Of a stretch of 10,339 nt of DNA, positions 6,043 to 10,339 are shown piece after piece. Under the pieces are notes generated by a model. It saw only the letters and a list, made by a program, of their open reading frames with translations. It was not told the origin of the DNA and searched no databases. The stretch's first letter is position 1. Each line of letters starts with the position of its first letter. Made by a program: the position numbers and the translations under genes. Location: positions 1-10,339 of the forward strand of contig DATKMG010000328.1 of assembly GCA_035541995.1 (NCBI GenBank), read 5' to 3'. The DNA comes from DATKMG01 sp035541995 (GTDB taxonomy: Bacteria; Acidobacteriota; Terriglobia; Versatilivoradales; Versatilivoraceae).

Positions 6043-6609
6043 TCACGAGCAAATCCTCTTTAACACCCATGCCATCCTTTTCCCCAGAGACTCTGCCAGC
6101 ATCATGCCTTCCTCATCCTTCTCCACATCACCTCTGTCCCGGCCTATACCGATCGCACGGCCGACAATGATCATCTCCATACTCAGGAAGAAATGACTCA
6201 TGGTGTCCAAAGTGTGCACGGCACCAGTACGCCGCGCCGCGGCCACCAAGCAGCCCACCTTGTTCCTGAACATCCCCCCGTTCGATCTGGAAACAAAACC
6301 CACCCGATCGATCAACGCTTTCATCTCAGGTGTGACATCCATAAAATACACAGGAGATCCCAAGACAACACCCTGTGCACGAGTGATCTTTTCGATATAC
6401 TCGTTTGCCGCGTCATCTTGCACGGCACATCGCTCATTCTTCTTCTCGAGACATTGGTAACACGATGCACAGCCATGAATGCTCTTGTGGGAGAGCTGAA
6501 CAAACTCCGTTTCTATCCCCTCATTCTCCATTTCACGAAAGACTTTCTGGATCAATGCAGCGGTGTTTCCATCCTTCCGTGGGCTTCCATTGAATCCGAC
6601 CACCTTCAT
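6043..6609 (-). CDS. Iron-sulfur flavoprotein-like NAD(P)H-dependent FMN reductase
   Basis: This 188-residue flavodoxin-fold protein opens with the FMN-phosphate loop NGSPRKDGNT (7-16) and carries GSPVYFMDVTPEMKALIDR (84-102), typical of NADPH-dependent FMN reductases. The compact cluster C47-x2-C50-x2-C53-x7-C61 is the pattern seen in Isf-type iron-sulfur flavoproteins, which carry a [4Fe-4S] cluster next to FMN and act in electron transfer in anaerobes. The start is set at the ATG complementary to 6607-6609, because GGAGGAG lies a few bases upstream and the FMN motif begins at residue 7. A GTG at 6678 would add 23 charged residues with no family support. It is the first gene of a probable pair with the methyltransferase. 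Its electron donor and acceptor are unknown. Confidence 0.87.
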   Translation of the reverse strand: MKVVGFNGSPRKDGNTAALIQKVFREMENEGIETEFVQLSHKSIHGCASCYQCLEKKNERCAVQDDAANEYIEKITRAQGVVLGSPVYFMDVTPEMKALIDRVGFVSRSNGGMFRNKVGCLVAAARRTGAVHTLDTMSHFFLSMEMIIVGRAIGIGRDRGDVEKDEEGMMLAESLGKRMAWVLKRICS

Positions 6610-6992
6610 GCTCTTCTCCTCCGACCTCTTCTTGATCATTGCTGCAGCATTGACCTGCTTCCGGATTTTGTACCACACGTTCAGCTGGAGGCATAGTCTG
6701 TTGTCCTCCTGTGTCAGAGAGAAAATCTTCCGGGGGAGCTTGGATGAGGCACGATGTGAGTATGGCTTCTGCCTTGTTCTCTTATCTTCCGGCAGACAGG
6801 CTGAGGCGCGTATACGCAGACGGCCTCTTTATGTGCGGCCTGAGGAAAGATGTAATCGCTGTTTCCTATATCTCTCAGGGCTGGATGTGAAAGGCCACGT
6901 GCTCACATGCTCGCACGATGTAGCTTGGCCCTGCTTCATGAATCATCACTGCCGGCCGCATATGGGGAAGAGCCCGACTTTCCATAGCAAAA
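6610..6992. other. Intergenic region without a recognised gene
   Basis: About 380 bases separate the start of the iron-sulfur flavoprotein gene from the kinase promoter. An open frame on the plus strand (to 7009) crosses this region but begins inside the antisense of the flavoprotein gene, has no good ribosome binding site and an unusual Arg/Cys/His-rich composition, so I do not call it. Visible elements are a perfect 10-base palindrome GCGTATACGC (6808-6817) and two copies of GCACGATGT (6749-6757 and 6913-6921). The minus-strand promoter for the flavoprotein gene should be here, but I could not fix it. Confidence 0.4.
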
Positions 6993-7021
6993 TTGACGTT
7001 CGGGAATAATCTAAGTATGAT
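6993..7021 (+). promoter_or_regulatory. Sigma-70-type promoter of the hybrid kinase gene
   Basis: TTGACG (6993-6998) and TATGAT (7016-7021) are separated by exactly 17 bases, each one mismatch from the consensus hexamers. Transcription would start near 7028, giving a leader of about 170 bases before the kinase ATG. The AT-rich stretch that follows the -10 also fits. This is the best promoter match in the window. Confidence 0.6.
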
Positions 7022-7124
7022 TAAATAAGAGCGAGACTGTCCACAAGTTTGGCACAGAACTGAGAAGTGGCTCTGCTAAGCTTGTTCAAGATCGCTCAAT
7101 CCCAATCACTCGTTTCGCTAGAAA

Positions 7125-7142
7125 GGGGGCCGCCAGGCCCTT
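7125..7142 (+). other. GC-rich hairpin in the kinase leader
   Basis: GGGCC (7127-7131) pairs with GGCCC (7136-7140) around GCCA, extended by two G-T wobbles. It lies in the predicted leader, 54 bases before the kinase ATG. No T-run follows, so termination is unlikely. It may hinder use of the upstream GTG at 7161. Confidence 0.3.
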
Positions 7143-7196
7143 GCTGCAAGTTTCAGGACCGTGGAACAGCCGAGCACTCCAGATACTTGTGAACCA

Positions 7197-9968
7197 ATGA
7201 AAGCGATTTCCCGATTCCTGATAATGGCTCTCTTATTCACCATTGTGGCATCAGTAAATAGCCATGCCCAAGACACCGCCCCAACTCAACCCGCAAGGAC
7301 GGTGGTTCTCACTGAAGAAGTTGGAAAATACCCGCTGGGTTTGTACCTAGACATTTTGGAGGATCCCACTACAAGATTGACCATTGAACAGGTCGTTTCG
7401 GCAGAACTTGATGGGAGATTTGTGCCCGGTCAGGTTGCAGTCCCCATTTTCGGCCACACTGCCTCAGCCTACTGGGTCCGCTTTCGGGTCAGGAACGAGG
7501 CGGGCCCGTCAACGAAATGGATTTTGGAGGTGGCTTACGCACTACTGCAACATGTAGATCTTTATCTACCACGGGCTCAGGGTGCGGGTTTTGAAGTCAA
7601 AAAAACCGGGACCGCTTTGCCGTTGAACACCAGAGATGTCCCGTATCGCACATTCGTTTTCCGACTCCCCCTCGCTCCTGCAAGCGAAACGGCAATTTAC
7701 CTCCGCTTTGAAAGTCAAGCGGACATGACTTTGCCCCTCATTTTATGGTCTGTCGACGCATTCGCCCAGGCAAGTGAGGCTGAATCGCTTAAATTGGGAA
7801 TCTTTTATGGCATTTTGATCATAATGGCGTTTTACAATCTCTTTCTCATGCTTTCATTGCGCGACAAAAGCTATTTCTATTACGTAATATTGATAATCAC
7901 TTTCTTATTTCATCAATTGCTGTTTGAAGGAGTGGCGTATCAGTACCTCTGGCCCAATCGGGTATGGCTCGGCCGTTCCATCGAGCTGTATTCTCTAGCA
8001 ATCATGACTGCTGCATGGCTAAAGTTTGTCGGCGCTTTTCTCGAAACGAGGCGTAATTTTCCGGGCCTGCATAAGTTTATGAACCTATTGCTTGTCCTGT
8101 CCGGATTCCTGACAATTCTAATTCCGATTGTTGATTATCGCGTTATAGTGGGGCCACTGATGGGATTCGGGATAGTAGTGTGCGCAGTGGGGATTATAGC
8201 GGGATTTCTTGCCTTGAAACAAAAGAATCGAGCTGCCCGTTATTTCGTGCTGGCGGCAGTGCCCTGCGTGATCGGAATAGTCACCTTGGCGATGGTGAGA
8301 TTCGGCGTTATTCCAAGCACTGCATTCACGGAACATGTCCAACGGATTGGGTCAGTGCTGTTTTTACTGTTTATGTCGTTCGCGCTGGCCGACCGTGTCA
8401 ACATTCTCAAGAAAGAGAAAGAAGAAGCACAGTCTGCGGCCCTGAAAGCCTCGCAAGACAAGGAACGGTCGGCTTTTGAGCAAAGCATCACTCTGGAAAA
8501 ACGGGTAGCCGAACGAACTGAAGAATTGGCGCGAGCAAAAGAAGCTGCCGAATCCGCAAATCAGGCGAAGAGCACCTTTCTGGCAAACATGAGCCATGAA
8601 CTCCGGACCCCCTTGAACGCCATTCTCGGCTTTGCCCAATTGATGAAACGTGATCCCAACGCTACATCTACCCAGCGAGGAAATTTGAACGTGATTGCTC
8701 GTAGTGGCGAGCACCTGTTGGATCTTATCAACGATGTGCTCATTATGTCCAAGATCGAGGCAGGTCGAGTAGAACTTGAAGTGGTCCCCTTTGATCTTTA
8801 TGGGACACTTGATGGCATTGATTCAATGATTAGGGTGCATGCGGATGCCAAGAACTTGTTACTGCAGATTAAACGTGACGCAAATTTGCCCCGATATGTG
8901 AAGACAGACCAGGGCAAATTGACGCAAGTACTGGTCAACCTTTTGGGCAACGCTGTCAAGTTCACCGAAAAGGGAAGAGTGTTCTTGAATGTAGGCTATG
9001 AGGATCCTCAGGAGAATAGAAGTGCTAAAGGGTTGCTGCGTTTTGAGGTCGCAGATAGTGGACCAGGAATTCCCGCATCCGAAATTGAGCACATTTTTAA
9101 TCCTTTTGTACAGACGGGGAGCGGACGGAAGTCGGGGGAAGGCACAGGATTGGGGTTACCAATAAGCCGCCAGTATGTACAGTTGATGGGAGGCGAGATC
9201 AGCGTCTCCAGTGAAATGGACAAGGGCTCGATCTTCTCTTTTTATGTGGAGATTGAACCGGCAATCGAAGTAGACCAGTCCGCTGTCGATAGTGTCAACG
9301 ACATTATCGGCCTGGCTCCTGGGCAGCCCATGTATCGAGTCCTCGTCGTGGAGGACAATCCGGAGAACCGTACCGTGTTGATGGAGTTTCTAGAAACGTT
9401 GGGATTCCAGGTTCGGGAAGCCGTAAATGGGCAGGATGGCCTTGAGATCAGTCAAGACTGGCACCCCCACCTGGTCTTCATGGACATGCGTATGCCGGTA
9501 ATGGACGGGTTCGAGGCGGCTCGTAGGATCAAAGCCGCCGAAAAAGGTCAGGAGATAAAGATCATTGCGGTCACCGCCAGCGTCTTTGCACACGAAAAGG
9601 ATTTGGTCATGAGCGCGGGGTGTGATGACTTTGTCAGTAAACCCATTCGTTTGCGCGACATCGTCAAGAAGCTTGAGCAGCACCTCGGCGTTCGTTTCAA
9701 TTTCGCGGAGCAATCCGCTGAAGTAAGGGACGAATCGCAGGAACTCGAGTACGCAAGGATACGAGAACACCTGGCAGCTCTTCCGACTGAGTGGCTCAGC
9801 CAATTGAATCATTCGGCAGCAGCAGCGCATCTCAGAGAGACATCCGCCTTGGTAGAAGACATCCGTGTGCGTGATGAAGCATTGGCTCGTGCGCTCTCGC
9901 GATTGCTCAAGCGCTACCGCTTCGACGAGATTGTAGCTCTTACGGAGGAATGGAGGCAGCCAAATTGA
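7197..9968 (+). CDS. 7TM-DISM hybrid sensor histidine kinase
   Basis: This inner-membrane hybrid kinase has 923 residues from the ATG at 7197. A signal peptide (1-24, likely cut after SHA) leads to a periplasmic 7TMR-DISMED2-like domain (about 38-190). A seven-helix membrane block follows (about 200-398), then a coiled coil (403-458). The dimerisation domain has the phospho-accepting His467 in SHELRTPLN. The ATPase domain has the N-box Asn581/Asn585, DSGPG at 620-624 and GEGTGLGL at 647-654. A receiver domain (about 714-828) has Asp763, Thr793 and Lys815. The last 70 residues form a helical tail. The GTG at 7161 would put 12 polar residues before the signal peptide and has poor ribosome-binding spacing, so the ATG is preferred, although its own site is weak. 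The signal sensed is unknown. It overlaps the following response regulator gene. Confidence 0.93.
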   Translation: MKAISRFLIMALLFTIVASVNSHAQDTAPTQPARTVVLTEEVGKYPLGLYLDILEDPTTRLTIEQVVSAELDGRFVPGQVAVPIFGHTASAYWVRFRVRNEAGPSTKWILEVAYALLQHVDLYLPRAQGAGFEVKKTGTALPLNTRDVPYRTFVFRLPLAPASETAIYLRFESQADMTLPLILWSVDAFAQASEAESLKLGIFYGILIIMAFYNLFLMLSLRDKSYFYYVILIITFLFHQLLFEGVAYQYLWPNRVWLGRSIELYSLAIMTAAWLKFVGAFLETRRNFPGLHKFMNLLLVLSGFLTILIPIVDYRVIVGPLMGFGIVVCAVGIIAGFLALKQKNRAARYFVLAAVPCVIGIVTLAMVRFGVIPSTAFTEHVQRIGSVLFLLFMSFALADRVNILKKEKEEAQSAALKASQDKERSAFEQSITLEKRVAERTEELARAKEAAESANQAKSTFLANMSHELRTPLNAILGFAQLMKRDPNATSTQRGNLNVIARSGEHLLDLINDVLIMSKIEAGRVELEVVPFDLYGTLDGIDSMIRVHADAKNLLLQIKRDANLPRYVKTDQGKLTQVLVNLLGNAVKFTEKGRVFLNVGYEDPQENRSAKGLLRFEVADSGPGIPASEIEHIFNPFVQTGSGRKSGEGTGLGLPISRQYVQLMGGEISVSSEMDKGSIFSFYVEIEPAIEVDQSAVDSVNDIIGLAPGQPMYRVLVVEDNPENRTVLMEFLETLGFQVREAVNGQDGLEISQDWHPHLVFMDMRMPVMDGFEAARRIKAAEKGQEIKIIAVTASVFAHEKDLVMSAGCDDFVSKPIRLRDIVKKLEQHLGVRFNFAEQSAEVRDESQELEYARIREHLAALPTEWLSQLNHSAAAAHLRETSALVEDIRVRDEALARALSRLLKRYRFDEIVALTEEWRQPN

Positions 9969-10339
9969 AAAACCAAGAGTCCGTGGCTGACATTCTCGTG
10001 GTTGATGACACGATGGAGAACCTTGACGTTCTGGTTTCGATGCTCAGCGAGTACGGATATAACGTCCGTCCAGCGCCCAGTGGTGAAATCGCCTTAATGG
10101 CGGCTCGTTCCATTCCACCTGACCTAATACTCCTGGACATCAAAATGCCGGACATGGACGGGTACGAGGTCTGTCGAGTCCTCAAAGATGACGAACGAAC
10201 TTCCGATATCCCGATTATCTTCCTCACTGTGCTCGATGAGGCGACGGAGAAAGTGAAGGCCTTTGCCGCCGGTGCAGTAGACTATATTACCAAACCATTT
10301 CAAGGAGAGGAGGTCACAGCCCGTGTAAAGATACACCTA
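9950..10339 (+). CDS. Response regulator, 3' end outside the window
   Basis: The first 130 codons of a receiver-domain protein are present; the frame is open at the right edge. The acidic pair Asp19/Asp20 (VVDD), phospho-acceptor Asp63 (LLDIKMPDMDG), Thr93 and Lys115 (ITKPF) are all in place, so the domain should be phosphorylatable. Its partner is most likely the kinase encoded just upstream. The ATG at 9950 overlaps the kinase gene by 19 bases, but GGAGGA directly abuts it with no spacer. A TTG at 9965 in the same frame has GGAGG eight bases upstream and overlaps the kinase stop as TTGA, so it may be the true start. The output domain lies beyond the window; an HTH, HD-GYP, GGDEF or second kinase module are all possible. 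Confidence 0.9.
   Translation, partial: MEAAKLKNQESVADILVVDDTMENLDVLVSMLSEYGYNVRPAPSGEIALMAARSIPPDLILLDIKMPDMDGYEVCRVLKDDERTSDIPIIFLTVLDEATEKVKAFAAGAVDYITKPFQGEEVTARVKIHL

Noticed and set aside
6610..6678. N-terminal extension of the iron-sulfur flavoprotein to a GTG at 6678
   Set aside because: The downstream ATG at 6609 has a strong GGAGGAG site and places the FMN motif at the expected position; the extension is charged and unlike the family.
6535..6694. Minus-strand small frame with AGGAGG ten bases upstream of an ATG at 6694
   Set aside because: It overlaps the flavoprotein gene in another frame and gives a low-complexity Glu/Gly-rich peptide with no family resemblance; the spacing of the site is long.
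6563..7009. Plus-strand open frame (148 codons) before the kinase gene
   Set aside because: It starts inside the antisense of the iron-sulfur flavoprotein gene, has no ribosome binding site and an unusual Arg/Cys/His-rich composition with no recognisable domain.
7045..7070. TTTGGCACAGAACTGAG as a sigma-54 promoter or IS256-type end
   Set aside because: The TGGCAC is not followed by a TTGC element at the required spacing, and no transposase or second inverted repeat is present.
9390..9830. Minus-strand 146-codon frame
   Set aside because: It is antisense to the receiver domain and tail of the kinase, whose plus-strand motifs are intact.
1..10339. CRISPR array, tRNA, rRNA, phage or defence gene cassette
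   Set aside because: No regularly spaced repeats, no cloverleaf or rRNA signatures and no recognisable nuclease, toxin or phage protein were seen; the only mobile DNA is the IS3-type relic and its partner repeat.

Overview
The window looks like a chromosomal segment from an anaerobic or facultative Gram-negative bacterium of mid GC content. The gene mix fits a sulfate-reducing or syntrophic Desulfobacterota/Deltaproteobacteria-type organism: an exported nitroreductase, a single-domain 2,4-dienoyl-CoA-reductase-like flavoenzyme, an ADP-forming acyl-CoA synthetase alpha subunit, an iron-sulfur flavoprotein and a large hybrid sensor kinase. This assignment is inference from gene content only; no rRNA or other taxonomic marker is present.

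Layout. Positions 1-322 hold no gene. They contain a diverged copy of an IS3-type left end (123-185) and a dense run of small palindromes (203-292) in front of an exported SagB-like nitroreductase (323-985, +), which is followed by a strong stem-loop. Two minus-strand genes come next, probably co-transcribed: an old-yellow-enzyme-family flavoprotein with an iron-sulfur cysteine cluster (2083-3192) and a NAD-type short-chain dehydrogenase (1142-1909). A 384-base divergent intergenic region with several symmetric elements separates them from an acyl-CoA synthetase (ADP-forming) alpha-type gene (3577-5013, +). The stop codon of that gene lies against the left end of a second IS3-family relic with a truncated transposase start (about 5015-5207). 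Two minus-strand genes follow: a 188-residue iron-sulfur-flavoprotein-like gene (6043-6609) and a class I SAM-dependent methyltransferase (5268-5993). After about 390 bases without a recognisable gene, a very good sigma-70-type promoter (6993-7021) precedes a 7TM-DISM hybrid histidine kinase (7197-9968). That gene overlaps a response regulator which runs off the right edge (9950-10339+).

How the parts may work together. Three separate flavoproteins (nitroreductase, OYE-type, Isf-type) plus an SDR and a CoA ligase subunit suggest a redox or CoA-ester catabolic island. The two diverged IS3 left ends lie in the same orientation 4.9 kb apart and bracket the first four enzyme genes, so this block may have been moved or assembled through IS activity. 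The kinase and response regulator form their own translationally coupled signalling unit; nothing in the sequence ties them to the enzyme genes. I found no CRISPR array, tRNA, rRNA, phage gene or recognisable defence system. The points most worth a second look are the palindrome cluster before the nitroreductase, the hairpin leader of the CoA ligase gene, and the IS junction at that gene's 3' end.
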